Below are positions 27,393-37,023 of a DNA stretch of 64,000 nucleotides, piece after piece. A model generated the notes under the pieces. The model did not search any database. It had not been told where the DNA came from and saw only the letters and a list, made by a program, of their open reading frames with translations. The DNA comes from Herminiimonas contaminans. GTDB taxonomy: Bacteria > Pseudomonadota > Gammaproteobacteria > Burkholderiales > Burkholderiaceae_D. The stretch is taken from NCBI RefSeq assembly GCF_015645465.1, contig NZ_JADOEL010000001.1, positions 372,001 through 436,000 of the forward strand, written 5' to 3'. The position numbers were made by a program, and so were the translations under genes. Every line of letters begins with the position of its first letter. The stretch's first letter is position 1.

Positions 27393-28382
27393 TTGGTTTC
27401 CGCTTCCGCACCCTCCGCTCAAAACCTGCTTATACAACCCATCGCAGCTGATTTGAATGCAGTCGATACTGTGATCCGCCAGAAGCTGCACTCTGAAGTA
27501 GCGCTGGTCAATCAGATCGCCGACTACATCATCAGCGCAGGTGGCAAGCGCATACGCCCGGTCCTGGTCCTGTTGATGGCCAATGCTTATGGCTACCGCG
27601 GCACCGACCATCATCAACTGGCTGCTGTGGTGGAATTTATCCATACGGCAACATTGCTGCATGATGACGTGGTCGATGAATCCTCGCTGCGCCGCGGCCG
27701 CAAGACCGCCAACGCCCTGTTTGGCAATGCTGCCTCGGTACTGGTAGGTGACTTCCTCTATTCGCGCGCATTCCAGATGATGGTCTCGGTCGGCGATATT
27801 CGCATCATGCAAATCCTGGCTGACGCAACCAATGTGATCGCTGAAGGCGAAGTGCTGCAGTTGCTAAATATGCATGATCCAGACGTCTCGGAAGAACGCT
27901 ACACCCAAGTGATCCGCTCCAAAACGGCCAAGCTGTTTGAAGCCGCTGCCCAGCTCGGCACCCTGATCGCTGGCGCTTCCGATGATGAAATCGAAGCAGC
28001 CGCGGAATACGGTCGCTCGCTGGGCACCGCTTTCCAGTTAATCGACGACGTACTCGACTACTCCGGCCAGGCCGACGATATAGGCAAAAACGTCGGTGAT
28101 GACTTGCGCGAAGGCAAAGCCACGCTGCCACTGATCTATCTGATGGAGCATGGCACACCGGAACAACGCGAACTGGTACGTGGTTGCATCGAGAATGGCG
28201 ACGAACAACATTTCGACGCTGTACTGCAGGCTGTAACCACTTCCGGCGCCCTCGACTACACCAAACGCAAGGCAGAAGAAGCATCTGCCCGCGCCACCGC
28301 ATCCATCGCCGGTCTGCCGGACAATGCTTTCAAGGATGCCCTCCTCAAACTGAGCGCCTTCGCAGTCAACCGCAATCACTAA
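27393..28382 (+). CDS. ispB: Octaprenyl (polyprenyl) diphosphate synthase
   Basis: 329 residues from a TTG start at 27393; there is no upstream ATG in frame and the RBS is weak, so the exact start is uncertain. Both prenyltransferase aspartate motifs are present: LLHDDVVDES (Asp91, Asp92, Asp95) and LIDDVLDYSG (about 217-226), with the intervening GKRIRPVLVLL. It makes the side chain of ubiquinone from IPP. Chain length (C40) is inferred from its position next to rplU-rpmA and the family. It precedes pilB by 215 bp. Confidence 0.94.
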   Translation: MVSASAPSAQNLLIQPIAADLNAVDTVIRQKLHSEVALVNQIADYIISAGGKRIRPVLVLLMANAYGYRGTDHHQLAAVVEFIHTATLLHDDVVDESSLRRGRKTANALFGNAASVLVGDFLYSRAFQMMVSVGDIRIMQILADATNVIAEGEVLQLLNMHDPDVSEERYTQVIRSKTAKLFEAAAQLGTLIAGASDDEIEAAAEYGRSLGTAFQLIDDVLDYSGQADDIGKNVGDDLREGKATLPLIYLMEHGTPEQRELVRGCIENGDEQHFDAVLQAVTTSGALDYTKRKAEEASARATASIAGLPDNAFKDALLKLSAFAVNRNH

Positions 28383-28597
28383 TACGCTGGTGGTGCCATG
28401 TTCCACACATGCGCACCACTATCGTAATCTCCCCGCCCTTATCGGCTGTAAACACTGTTAAATGCTGCTCCTTCAGCAGGCGCTCACAGCCGTTGCATTT
28501 TTATGCGTAAAAGTAACATTTCCCGCAGGATATCTTTACAAAACAGGTGCCTAGAGGCATTATCTAATGCACCTCTTGATGCTCCTGGCGTAAATAA

Positions 28598-30322
28598 ATG
28601 GCTGCAGTCCTTCCTAGTTCGGCATCAACTAATGCAATGCCTGGCCTCGCCCGCGCACTCTTGCAAGCAGGGCGGCTGACGCAACAGCAAGCCGATACCA
28701 TTTGTAAACAAGCCACCAACGAAAAAAGTCCGTTTATCGACATGTTGCTGAAAAGCGAAGTGATCGATTCCGGCAAACTCGCCGCCTTTTGCTCTGAAAC
28801 CTTCGGCTATCCCTTACTGGATCTGGCGGCCTTTAATACCAGCCTGCTGCCCGAAAAAATCATCGATGCGAAGCTGATGCAAAGCCAGCACGTGATCGCG
28901 CTGGGCAAACGCGGCAATAAAGTCTCGATAGCGATCTCGGATCCGACCAATTCGCAGGCGCTGGATCAAATCAAATTCCAGGCCCAGCTGGCGGTCGAAC
29001 CCATCATCGTCGACCACCTGACACTGCTCAAGATCATAGAGAAGCTAGGCCAAAGTGCCGAGCAAGGCTTGAATGAACTGATAGGTGACGATCTCGATAT
29101 CGACTTCATCGAGGAAGAGCTGGCGACCCCGGCCGAAGGCGGCACCGCTGATATCGATGACGCACCTATCGTCAAATTCCTGCAAAAAATCCTGGTTGAT
29201 GCGATCAACCTGGGCGCATCCGATTTGCACTTCGAACCATTTGAAAAGTTTTACCGCATCCGCTTCCGCGTCGATGGCGTCTTGCGCGATATCGCGCAGC
29301 CACCGCTGGCAATCAAGGAAAAACTGGCTTCACGTATCAAGGTCATCTCCAAACTCGACATTTCAGAAAAACGCGTGCCGCAAGACGGCCGCATGAAACT
29401 GGTGATGTCCAAGACCCGTTCCATCGACTTCCGCGTCAGCACCCTGCCTACCCTGTTTGGCGAAAAAATCGTCATGCGTATTCTCGACGGCACACAGGCG
29501 CAAATGGGGATCGAGGCACTGGGTTACGACCCGGACCAAAAGGAAACGCTGCTGAATGCCATCCAGCGCCCATACGGCATGGTGCTGGTCACCGGCCCTA
29601 CCGGCTCGGGCAAAACCGTTTCGCTCTACACCTGCCTCAACATCCTGAATAAACCCGGCATCAATATCTCGACCGCGGAAGACCCGGCCGAGATCAACTT
29701 GCCAGGCGTGAATCAGGTCAACGTTAATGACCGCGCCGGACTAACCTTCCCGGTCGCGCTGAAAGCCTTCTTGCGGCAGGACCCTGACATCATCATGGTC
29801 GGTGAGATCCGCGATCTGGAAACCGCCGATATCGCCATCAAGGCGGCGCAAACCGGACATATGGTGTTTTCCACGCTGCATACCAATGACGCACCAGCAA
29901 CACTGACGCGCCTGATGAATATGGGCGTCGCGCCGTTCAACATCGCATCGTCCGTGATCCTGATTACTGCGCAACGCCTGGCGCGCCGACTTTGCTCCTG
30001 CAAGCAAACCACTGTGATACCGGATGAGGCATTGCTGGAAGCAGGTTTTAGCGAAGATGATCTGGACGGCACCTGGTTGCCATACAAACCGGTCGGTTGC
30101 GAACGCTGCAGCGGCAGTGGTTACAAAGGTCGGGTCGGCATCTATCAAATCATGCCGATCAGCGAGGAAATCGAAGCCATCATCCTGAATCACGGCACGT
30201 CAATGGAAATCGAAGCGCAAGCCAAAAAAGATGGCGTACGTAACCTGCGTGAATCTGGCCTGGTAAAAGTCAAACTGGGATTGACCAGCCTGGAAGAAGT
30301 TCTCGGCTGCACCAACGAATAA
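28598..30322 (+). CDS. pilB: Type IV pilus extension ATPase PilB
   Basis: 574 residues. The N-terminal MshEN/T2SSE domain (about 20-160) is followed by a linker and the GspE-family motor ATPase with Walker [11 protein letters not shown] at about 332-341. The Asp box and Walker B ([19 protein letters not shown]) and His box ([18 protein letters not shown]) follow. A C-terminal zinc-binding set is seen in LCSCKQ and [11 protein letters not shown]. It powers pilin polymerisation at the cytosolic face of the inner membrane. The start is an ATG with a weak RBS. pilC follows 15 bp later. Confidence 0.96.
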   Translation: MAAVLPSSASTNAMPGLARALLQAGRLTQQQADTICKQATNEKSPFIDMLLKSEVIDSGKLAAFCSETFGYPLLDLAAFNTSLLPEKIIDAKLMQSQHVIALGKRGNKVSIAISDPTNSQALDQIKFQAQLAVEPIIVDHLTLLKIIEKLGQSAEQGLNELIGDDLDIDFIEEELATPAEGGTADIDDAPIVKFLQKILVDAINLGASDLHFEPFEKFYRIRFRVDGVLRDIAQPPLAIKEKLASRIKVISKLDISEKRVPQDGRMKLVMSKTRSIDFRVSTLPTLFGEKIVMRILDGTQAQMGIEALGYDPDQKETLLNAIQRPYGMVLVTGPTGSGKTVSLYTCLNILNKPGINISTAEDPAEINLPGVNQVNVNDRAGLTFPVALKAFLRQDPDIIMVGEIRDLETADIAIKAAQTGHMVFSTLHTNDAPATLTRLMNMGVAPFNIASSVILITAQRLARRLCSCKQTTVIPDEALLEAGFSEDDLDGTWLPYKPVGCERCSGSGYKGRVGIYQIMPISEEIEAIILNHGTSMEIEAQAKKDGVRNLRESGLVKVKLGLTSLEEVLGCTNE

Positions 30323-30337
30323 TAAAGAGGTCTATGC

Positions 30338-31570
30338 ATGGCAACATCCGCACGTAAGGTCGGAAGCGCAACACTACCCAAGGAGTCCGTATTCGCTTGG
30401 GAAGGCAAGGACAAATCCGGCAAGATCGTGCGCGGCGAATTACGTGCCGGTGGCGAATCCGTAGTCAGCGCAACGCTGCGTCGTCAGGGCGTGCTGGTCA
30501 CCAAGGTCAAAAAGAAAACCTATCGCAGCGGCAAGAAGGTCTCCGAAAAAGACATCACCTTATTCACCCGCCAGCTGGCCACCATGATGAAAGCCGGTGT
30601 GCCGCTGCTGCAATCCTTTGATATCGTCGCCAAGGGCAATGACAACCCGTCCGTATCCAAGCTGGTCCAGGACATACGCTCCGATGTCGAAACCGGTACC
30701 AGCCTGAACCAGGCTTTCCGCAAATTCCCGCTCTACTTCGATCCGCTGTTTTGTAATCTGGTCGGCGCCGGTGAGCAAGCCGGTATCCTGGAAGATCTGC
30801 TGACCCGACTCGCGATCTACAAGGAAAAAACCCTGGCCATCAAGGGCAAGATCAAGTCCGCGATGTTTTATCCGGTATCGATCCTGGCCGTCGCTTTCAT
30901 CGTGACCGCCGTCATTATGATCTGGGTGGTTCCAGCCTTTAAAGAAGTATTCAAAAGCTTTGGTGCCGACCTTCCGGCACCGACGCTAATGGTGATGGCC
31001 ATGTCTGATTTCATGGTAGCCAACTGGTACATCATCTTCGGCCTGCTATTTGGCGGTCTCTACCTGTTCTTCCAGTCGTGGAAACGCTCGCTGAAAATGC
31101 AGCGCTCGATGGACAAGCTGCTGCTGAAATTACCCATCTTCGGCGCCGTCATACGCAAAGCCACCATCGCACGCTGGACCCGCACCCTGGCGACCATGTT
31201 TGCTGCTGGCGTACCGCTGGTCGAATCGCTGGACTCGGTAGGTGGCGCATCTGGTAACGCCGTTTATCTGGACGCCACCAAGCGCATACAAACCGAAGTA
31301 AGCACTGGTGTCAGCCTGACAGTCGCAATGCAAAACTCGGATGTGTTCCCGAACATGGTGACGCAGATGGTTTCCATCGGTGAGGAATCCGGCTCCCTCG
31401 ACAATATGCTGGGCAAGGTCGCGGACTTCTACGAAGACGAAGTCGATGAAGCTGTCTCATCACTCTCCAGCCTGATGGAACCGCTGATTATGGTCATACT
31501 GGGCGTACTGATAGGTGGTCTGGTGATCGCCATGTACCTGCCTATTTTCAAACTGGGTTCCGTGGTCTGA
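30338..31570 (+). CDS. pilC: Type IV pilus inner-membrane platform protein PilC
   Basis: 410 residues of the GspF/PilC family. Two tandem T2SSF domains (about 75-200 and 280-400) are each followed by membrane helices, with three transmembrane segments in all, around 175-198, 223-245 and 380-403. The F-domain signatures FTRQLATMMKAGVPLLQSF and WTRTLATMFAAGVPLVESL are clear. It couples PilB to the growing pilus. The stop codon overlaps the pilD start. Confidence 0.96.
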   Translation: MATSARKVGSATLPKESVFAWEGKDKSGKIVRGELRAGGESVVSATLRRQGVLVTKVKKKTYRSGKKVSEKDITLFTRQLATMMKAGVPLLQSFDIVAKGNDNPSVSKLVQDIRSDVETGTSLNQAFRKFPLYFDPLFCNLVGAGEQAGILEDLLTRLAIYKEKTLAIKGKIKSAMFYPVSILAVAFIVTAVIMIWVVPAFKEVFKSFGADLPAPTLMVMAMSDFMVANWYIIFGLLFGGLYLFFQSWKRSLKMQRSMDKLLLKLPIFGAVIRKATIARWTRTLATMFAAGVPLVESLDSVGGASGNAVYLDATKRIQTEVSTGVSLTVAMQNSDVFPNMVTQMVSIGEESGSLDNMLGKVADFYEDEVDEAVSSLSSLMEPLIMVILGVLIGGLVIAMYLPIFKLGSVV

Positions 31571-32436
31571 TGATGGATTTACTTTGGTCTGCCCCCGCGG
31601 GCAGCGTATTACCTGCCGTTGTCGCAGGCGTATTTGGCTTATTGATAGGTAGCTTCCTGAACGTGGTGATTCACCGCATCCCGAAAATGATGCAACGTGA
31701 ATCGGACAACTACGTCGCCAGCGAAAGCGGTCAGCCGCTGCCGCACGAAGATCGTTACAACCTGGTCGTGCCACGCTCCGCCTGTCCGCAATGCGGTCAC
31801 CAAATCACCGCACTGCAAAACATCCCCGTCGTCAGCTACCTCGCGCTAGGTGGTAAATGCAAGGCCTGCAAAACCCCGATCTCGGTACGTTATCCGATCA
31901 TCGAACTGTTGAGCGGCGTGCTGTCCGCCTTCCTGATCTGGCACTTCGGCAGTGGCTTGCTCGGACTCAGTACCCTGCTCTTCACTTACTTGCTGATTGC
32001 CTTGACCTTCATCGATGCCGACACGCAACTGCTGCCGGATGACCTGACCCTGTCGCTGCTGTGGCTGGGCTTGCTACTGAATCTGAATGCCACCTTCGTG
32101 CCACTGCATGAGGCAGTCATAGGCGCGGCGGCGGGTTACCTCACCCTGTGGTCGATTTACTGGCTATTCAAGCTGCTGACCGGCAAGGAAGGCATGGGCT
32201 ATGGCGACTTCAAACTGCTGGCCGCACTCGGTGCCTGGCTGGGCTGGAAAATGCTGCCTGTCATCATCCTGCTGTCGTCATTGGTCGGCGCCGTAGTCGG
32301 CATCGCCCTCATCGTGTTGGCCAAGCGCGGACGCGACATCCCGCTTCCGTTTGGCCCCTATCTCGCTGCGGCCGGTATGATAGCCCTGGTATATGGCAAA
32401 TCACTGGCCGAAACTTATCTGGGCTTCTACTACTAG
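31570..32436 (+). CDS. pilD: Prepilin peptidase / N-methyltransferase PilD
   Basis: 288 residues, a polytopic inner-membrane aspartyl protease that cleaves and N-methylates type IV prepilins and pseudopilins. The N-terminal methyltransferase region has a four-cysteine zinc site (CPQCGH, CKACKT). The catalytic aspartates are Asp149 in [12 protein letters not shown] and Asp213 in GYGDFKLL. The ATG overlaps the pilC stop by one base; a second ATG follows directly and could also be used. coaE follows after five bases. Confidence 0.96.
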   Translation: MMDLLWSAPAGSVLPAVVAGVFGLLIGSFLNVVIHRIPKMMQRESDNYVASESGQPLPHEDRYNLVVPRSACPQCGHQITALQNIPVVSYLALGGKCKACKTPISVRYPIIELLSGVLSAFLIWHFGSGLLGLSTLLFTYLLIALTFIDADTQLLPDDLTLSLLWLGLLLNLNATFVPLHEAVIGAAAGYLTLWSIYWLFKLLTGKEGMGYGDFKLLAALGAWLGWKMLPVIILLSSLVGAVVGIALIVLAKRGRDIPLPFGPYLAAAGMIALVYGKSLAETYLGFYY

Positions 32437-32441
32437 GCAGC

Positions 32442-33068
32442 ATGGACGAACTGGGCACATTCAAACGCTTTTCCGTAGGCCTGACCGGTGGCATAGGCAG
32501 CGGTAAAAGCACGGTGGCCGATCTGTTTGCCGAACAAGGCGCGGCAGTCGTCGACACCGACCTGATAGCGCATCAACTGACTGCCGTTGGCGGCATCGCG
32601 ATCCCGGCTATCCGCGCTACCTTCGGCGCGGAGTTCATCCTGCCCGATGGCTCCATGGACCGGACGGCGATGCGCGAGCGCGTATTTGCCGAGCCGCTTG
32701 AAAAGAAGCGCCTGGAAGCCATCCTGATTCCGTTAATACGCCTATCCACCCGTGAGGCGGCGGAGCAAGCTGAAGGAGCGTATCTGCTCTTCGTAGTGCC
32801 CTTACTGGTCGAGTCCGGCCTCTGGCAACAGCGGGTATCACGCGTACTGACTGTCGACTGTTCGGAAGAAGTACAGATACGCCGGGTGATGCAACGCAAT
32901 AACTTAAGTGAGCAGCAAGTGCGTGCCATCATGGCGAATCAGGCCAGCCGCAGCGCTCGACTGAAAGCAGCCGATGACGTCATCAGCAACGAAGGCGATA
33001 GCGCAGCGCTATTACCCCAGGTCCTGGAGTTGCACCAGCTATATCTGAAACTGGCATCAGCCCAGTGA
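32442..33068 (+). CDS. coaE: Dephospho-CoA kinase
   Basis: 208 residues from the ATG at 32442, chosen because the P-loop region ([16 protein letters not shown]) begins 11 residues in; a much longer in-frame extension overlaps pilD in another frame. The kinase fold includes [11 protein letters not shown] and the LID-like segment [15 protein letters not shown]. It performs the last step of coenzyme A synthesis. It sits directly after pilD, as in many proteobacteria (pilBCD-coaE-zapD-yacG). Confidence 0.96.
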   Translation: MDELGTFKRFSVGLTGGIGSGKSTVADLFAEQGAAVVDTDLIAHQLTAVGGIAIPAIRATFGAEFILPDGSMDRTAMRERVFAEPLEKKRLEAILIPLIRLSTREAAEQAEGAYLLFVVPLLVESGLWQQRVSRVLTVDCSEEVQIRRVMQRNNLSEQQVRAIMANQASRSARLKAADDVISNEGDSAALLPQVLELHQLYLKLASAQ

Positions 33069-33260
33069 ACGTTAGCGCAGCGACGCTGTCTATAGCTGCA
33101 ATCCGGCACCGGAATCCGGTACTAAAATCAGAACAAAAGCAGTGCCCGTTTTAATGAATGCCAAACAAAATCGTTGCATCATTTGTATTTTGTCGCGGCT
33201 TCGTTCAGAATCACAACATTAGCTCGTATTGCCCGGTTTTAACTTTTAAGGGATGCCACT

Positions 33261-34016
33261 TTGATTGTCTACGAATACCCTTTCAACGAGCGTATTCGCA
33301 CGTTGTTGCGGCTAGAAGACCTATACGAGAAATTCGCTTTCTTTATCGGTCAGGATCATCCGCAGCATCACCACGTTGCCCTTGCCACCATGTTCGAAAT
33401 GCTGGAGGTGGCTGGTCGCGCCGACCTCAAATCCGACTTGCTGCAAGAGCTGGAACGTCAAAAGCAAACCCTGCTTGGTTTTAAATCCAATCCGAACGTC
33501 GAAGCAGAAATGCTGGACACCATCCTGTTTGACCTGGATCGCATCAGTGCCGCATTGATCGCATCCCAAGGCAAGACCGGTCAGCACATCCGTGAAAACG
33601 AATGGCTGATGAGCATACGTGGCCGTACCATCATCCCGGGCGGTGCCTGCGAATTCGATTTACCGTCGTATTACGCGTGGCAGCATGATTCGGCAGAACA
33701 GCGCCTGGCCGATATCCATAAATGGTTCACCCCGCTGGCCCCACTGTTCGATGCCATCGGCATGGTCTTGCGCCTGCTGCGTGAATCTGGTCGTCCGGTC
33801 AAAATGATTGCGCAAACCGGCAGCTACCAACAAATGCTGCAAGGCAAGGCTTATCAAATGCTGCGTCTGAATATCGATGAAGCGCTGGGTGCGATTCCCG
33901 AGATCTCCGCCAACAAATACATGCTGTGGATACGCTTTACTTCACAGGATGGCGACATGAAGCCAAAAGCCTTTGAAGGCGATGTGCCTTTTGAATTGAG
34001 CTTGTGCAGCTTCTGA
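33261..34016 (+). CDS. zapD: Cell division protein ZapD
   Basis: 251 residues starting at TTG (33261), supported by AAGGGA at 33248-33253 and by the conserved opening [21 protein letters not shown]. ZapD (DUF1342/YacF) is a cytosolic dimer that binds the FtsZ C-terminus and bundles its filaments. It has an alpha-helical N-terminal domain and a beta domain near the C-terminus ([17 protein letters not shown]). FtsZ is encoded about 10 kb downstream. Confidence 0.95.
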   Translation: MIVYEYPFNERIRTLLRLEDLYEKFAFFIGQDHPQHHHVALATMFEMLEVAGRADLKSDLLQELERQKQTLLGFKSNPNVEAEMLDTILFDLDRISAALIASQGKTGQHIRENEWLMSIRGRTIIPGGACEFDLPSYYAWQHDSAEQRLADIHKWFTPLAPLFDAIGMVLRLLRESGRPVKMIAQTGSYQQMLQGKAYQMLRLNIDEALGAIPEISANKYMLWIRFTSQDGDMKPKAFEGDVPFELSLCSF

Positions 34017-34026
34017 GTAGAGAATA

Positions 34027-34221
34027 ATGGTTACAACAGTCAATTGCCCGACATGCGGCACCAAAGTGGAATGGACCGAGCTGAGCAAGTTTCGCCCGTT
34101 CTGCTCCAACCGCTGCAAACAGATAGACCTCGGTGCCTGGGCTGAAGAGAAGTATGTGATTCCGGTCGTCAATCCGCTGGATGACCTGGAAGACGATATC
34201 CCGCCACCATCGCAACCCTGA
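34027..34221 (+). CDS. yacG: YacG-type zinc-binding protein (DNA gyrase inhibitor family)
   Basis: 64 residues with the four zinc cysteines in CPTCGT and [14 protein letters not shown], followed by a short acidic tail. The E. coli YacG homologue binds GyrB and inhibits gyrase. It starts 10 bp after zapD on the same strand and ends the plus-strand cluster, convergent with the mutT-like gene only nine bases away. Confidence 0.94.
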   Translation: MVTTVNCPTCGTKVEWTELSKFRPFCSNRCKQIDLGAWAEEKYVIPVVNPLDDLEDDIPPPSQP

Positions 34222-34230
34222 AGTCTGGTT

Positions 34231-34650
34231 TTAAGCAGACGCCGCCGGATAGCGCAACTTATCCAGCCATTCAATCAAGGGGATGGTCGCCGGCAACAAA
34301 GGCTCCACCCCAACACTCCCCTGCCATGCAAAAGCCTGATTCTCCAGGCTCTGCGGTTCGCCACGCCACTCCTGGCTGATGTAGAAATGCAGCCGTACAT
34401 GCGCATGCGGATAAACATGTTCGACGCCACACCACGGCTCCGCTGACAACACTTCGACACCCAGCTCTTCGACAAACTCGCGCTTCAGTGCATCTATGAT
34501 GGCTTCGCCGGATTCGACTTTACCACCCGGGAATTCCCAGTAACCGGCATAGGGCTTGCCATCCGGCCGTTGGCCGAGCAGGACATCACCATTCGGCTTC
34601 ATGAGGATGCCTACAGCGACATCGATGGGTGCGGATTTGGTTTCAGACAT
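34231..34650 (-). CDS. mutT: MutT-type Nudix hydrolase (8-oxo-dGTP diphosphatase)
   Basis: 139 residues from the ATG at 34650; the in-frame extension to 34776 runs back into the DUF815 gene and is not conserved. It opens IDVAVGILMKPNGDVLLGQRPDGKPYAGYWEFPGG, and the Nudix box GGKVESGEAIIDALKREFVEEL (about 38-59) has the catalytic glutamates. It probably removes oxidised dGTP from the pool. Position next to yacG-zapD-coaE matches mutT in related genomes. It is 58 bp downstream of the DUF815 ATPase on the same strand, with a short GC-rich hairpin between. Confidence 0.9.
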   Translation of the reverse strand: MSETKSAPIDVAVGILMKPNGDVLLGQRPDGKPYAGYWEFPGGKVESGEAIIDALKREFVEELGVEVLSAEPWCGVEHVYPHAHVRLHFYISQEWRGEPQSLENQAFAWQGSVGVEPLLPATIPLIEWLDKLRYPAASA

Positions 34651-34708
34651 GAGAAAGACTTGAAGGGAGCTAGGCAGGTGCCCGGACTGGCCAGGCACCC
34701 GTAGTGGA

Positions 34709-35581
34709 TTACTTGCGCATTTTTCCGGCGTGGTCCTTGGCGAATTGCCAGGCCACACGACCGGAACGTGAACCACGCTGCAAGGCCCATTGCAAAGCCT
34801 CGGTGCGTGCTTCTTCTATCTGTTGCTCGTTGCAACCGAAATGTTTGAGCCAGTGCGCGACGATATCCAGATAGTCATCCTGACGGAATGGATAAAAAGT
34901 CACCCACAGACCGAAACGTTCGGACAGCGAGATTTTCTCTTCCACGGTTTCGCCCGGATGCAGGTCACCGTTATCGTCAGTCTTGTAACCGGCGTTGTCC
35001 GACATGCGCTCCGGCAGCAAGTGCCGACGATTCGAGGTCGCGTAAATCAGGACATTGTCGGACTGCGCGGAAATGCTGCCATCCAGCGCCACCTTCAATG
35101 CCTTATATCCGCCCTCACCCTCTTCAAACGACAAATCGTCGCAAAAGATAATGAAGCGTTCGGGACGGCCAGAAACCAGATCCACGATATCAGCCAGGTC
35201 GCCCAGATCATCCTTGTCGACTTCGATCAGGCGCAAACCCTGGTCGGCAAACTGGTTCAGACAAGCCTTGATCAATGAAGACTTGCCGGTACCGCGTGCG
35301 CCCGTCAACAAGACATTGTTAGCCGGCACACCTTCCACAAACTGGCGGGTGTTTTGTTCTATCTGCTGCTTTTGCGGCCCGATGTTATGCAAGTCATCCA
35401 GAGCGATAGGCGACAAATGCGCGACCGGCTGCAGATAGCCGCGCGCGTTGCCGCTGGATTTACGCCAGCGGAAAGCGATCCCTGCATTCCAGTCCGGTGT
35501 CGGCACCGCCGGTGGCAGGAAGGATTCGAGGCGTTCGAGCAAGGCTTCCGCCCGCGTTAAAAACTGTTCTAGTTGAGTCAT
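34709..35581 (-). CDS. DUF815-family AAA+ ATPase
   Basis: 290 residues. The N-terminal region is uncharacterised, followed by an AAA+ core with Walker A GARGTGKSSLIKA (about 94-106), Walker B IIFCDDLSF (about 145-153) and a conserved ATSNRRHLLPERM sensor region. Lid residues follow near the C-terminus. The family is common in proteobacteria, but its cellular role is not defined. It lies 33 bp after argJ and before the mutT-like gene, all on the minus strand. Confidence 0.9.
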   Translation of the reverse strand: MTQLEQFLTRAEALLERLESFLPPAVPTPDWNAGIAFRWRKSSGNARGYLQPVAHLSPIALDDLHNIGPQKQQIEQNTRQFVEGVPANNVLLTGARGTGKSSLIKACLNQFADQGLRLIEVDKDDLGDLADIVDLVSGRPERFIIFCDDLSFEEGEGGYKALKVALDGSISAQSDNVLIYATSNRRHLLPERMSDNAGYKTDDNGDLHPGETVEEKISLSERFGLWVTFYPFRQDDYLDIVAHWLKHFGCNEQQIEEARTEALQWALQRGSRSGRVAWQFAKDHAGKMRK

Positions 35582-35614
35582 CGTAATCGAGCGTATTAAT
35601 TATTCAAAAGCGAA

Positions 35615-36850
35615 TCAGGAACGGTAATCCGCGTTGATCGTTACATATTCATGCGACAAATCGCAGGTCCAGATGGTGGCGTCTGCCTTGCCGCGACCTA
35701 GTTTTACGCGCACTGTAATTTCGCTTTGCTTCATCACGCGCTGTCCGTCTGCTTCCTGATAGTCAGGATTACGGCCACCGTTCTTCGCGACCCAGACATC
35801 GTCCAGGTACAGGTTCAAGGTGGTCACATCGAGATCATCGACACCGGCATAACCTATCGCCGCCAGGATACGGCCGAGGTTAGGATCGGAGGCAAAGAAA
35901 GCGGTTTTAACCAATGGTGAATGCGCGATCGAGTAGGCGATCTTGCGGCATTCTTCAACGCTCTTGCCTTCTTCTACCGTGACGGTGATGAACTTGGTCG
36001 CACCTTCACCATCACGTACGATCATTTGCGCCAGCTCTTGCGACAAGCCCAGCACTGCAGCTGCCAGTGCCTGGTATTCAGGGGTGTCGATAGCATGCAC
36101 TTCAACACTGGAAGCACCGGTTGCGATCACGATGAAGGAATCATTAGTTGAGGTATCGCCGTCGATGGTGATGCAGTTGAACGAGCGATTCGCCACTTCC
36201 TTGGTCAGATGATCGAGTACCGGTTGTGCGACTTTCGCATCCATCGCCATAAAGCCCAGCATGGTCGCCATGTTCGGCTTGATCATGCCTGCGCCTTTGC
36301 TGATACCGGTCAGGGTGATGGTCTGGCCATTAATGCTGACCTGACGTGAAGCTGCTTTCGGCTGCGTGTCGGTAGTCATGATGGACAAGGCAGCGTTGTG
36401 CCAGTTATCCGACTTCAGGTTGGCGATCGCTTGCGGCAAACCGGCTTTCAGTTTGTCGATAGGCAGCGGCTCCAGGATCACACCGGTCGAGAACGGCAGG
36501 ATTTGCGACGCATCGCAGCCCAGCAGACCTGCGAGTGCGCTACAGGTTTCTTTTGCGTCCGCCAGGCCGGTTTCGCCGGTGCCTGCGTTCGCGTTACCGG
36601 TATTGATCACGAGTGCGCGTATAGGCGCGCTGGCTTGCAGCTTGCCCAGGTGTTCTTTACAGACTTGTACCGGTGCTGCGCAAAAACGGTTTTGCGTAAA
36701 CACACCCGCCACGGTTGCGGTCGGTGCCAGCTTCATGACCAGCACGTCCTTGCGATTGGCTTTTCGTATGCCTGCTTCGGCATGGCCGAGTTCGATACCG
36801 GCTACAGCGGTCAGATTTTCAGGAATCGGGAGAGGAAGATTAACGGCCAT
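35615..36850 (-). CDS. argJ: Bifunctional glutamate N-acetyltransferase / amino-acid acetyltransferase ArgJ
   Basis: 411 residues. ArgJ recycles the acetyl group from N-acetylornithine to glutamate and may also make N-acetylglutamate from acetyl-CoA. The precursor self-cleaves at the Thr in the motif [10 protein letters not shown], and upstream ISKGAGMI is the usual approach to the cleavage site. The first residues ([22 protein letters not shown]) match the ArgJ N-terminus. It is followed by the DUF815 gene, and lies beyond the secA terminator. Confidence 0.96.
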   Translation of the reverse strand: MAVNLPLPIPENLTAVAGIELGHAEAGIRKANRKDVLVMKLAPTATVAGVFTQNRFCAAPVQVCKEHLGKLQASAPIRALVINTGNANAGTGETGLADAKETCSALAGLLGCDASQILPFSTGVILEPLPIDKLKAGLPQAIANLKSDNWHNAALSIMTTDTQPKAASRQVSINGQTITLTGISKGAGMIKPNMATMLGFMAMDAKVAQPVLDHLTKEVANRSFNCITIDGDTSTNDSFIVIATGASSVEVHAIDTPEYQALAAAVLGLSQELAQMIVRDGEGATKFITVTVEEGKSVEECRKIAYSIAHSPLVKTAFFASDPNLGRILAAIGYAGVDDLDVTTLNLYLDDVWVAKNGGRNPDYQEADGQRVMKQSEITVRVKLGRGKADATIWTCDLSHEYVTINADYRS

Positions 36851-36973
36851 CGCAAGTTTTCTATATCAGAGGGTTAATAAGACAGACTACCAAAGCGGAC
36901 TACAGATCAGATCAATATTGTAATCGCTAGCGGGCATATGCATCTATCAGCCCCGCAGGCGGACTACCAAAGC

Positions 36974-36998
36974 AAAAGGGCGGGATAAGCCCGCCCTT
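36974..36998 (-). terminator. Intrinsic terminator of secA
   Basis: On the minus strand AAGGGCGGG (36998-36990) pairs with CCCGCCCTT (36984-36976) and is followed by TTGC and further T residues. It is 26 bp beyond the secA stop codon. Confidence 0.78.
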
Positions 36999-37023
36999 CC
37001 GGTTTCAACGCATCAGGTCGCGA

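Noticed and set aside
28383-28597. Sigma-54 promoter or tRNA gene between ispB and pilB
   Set aside because: No GG-N10-GC element with flanking consensus and no cloverleaf-forming sequence was found by reading both strands.
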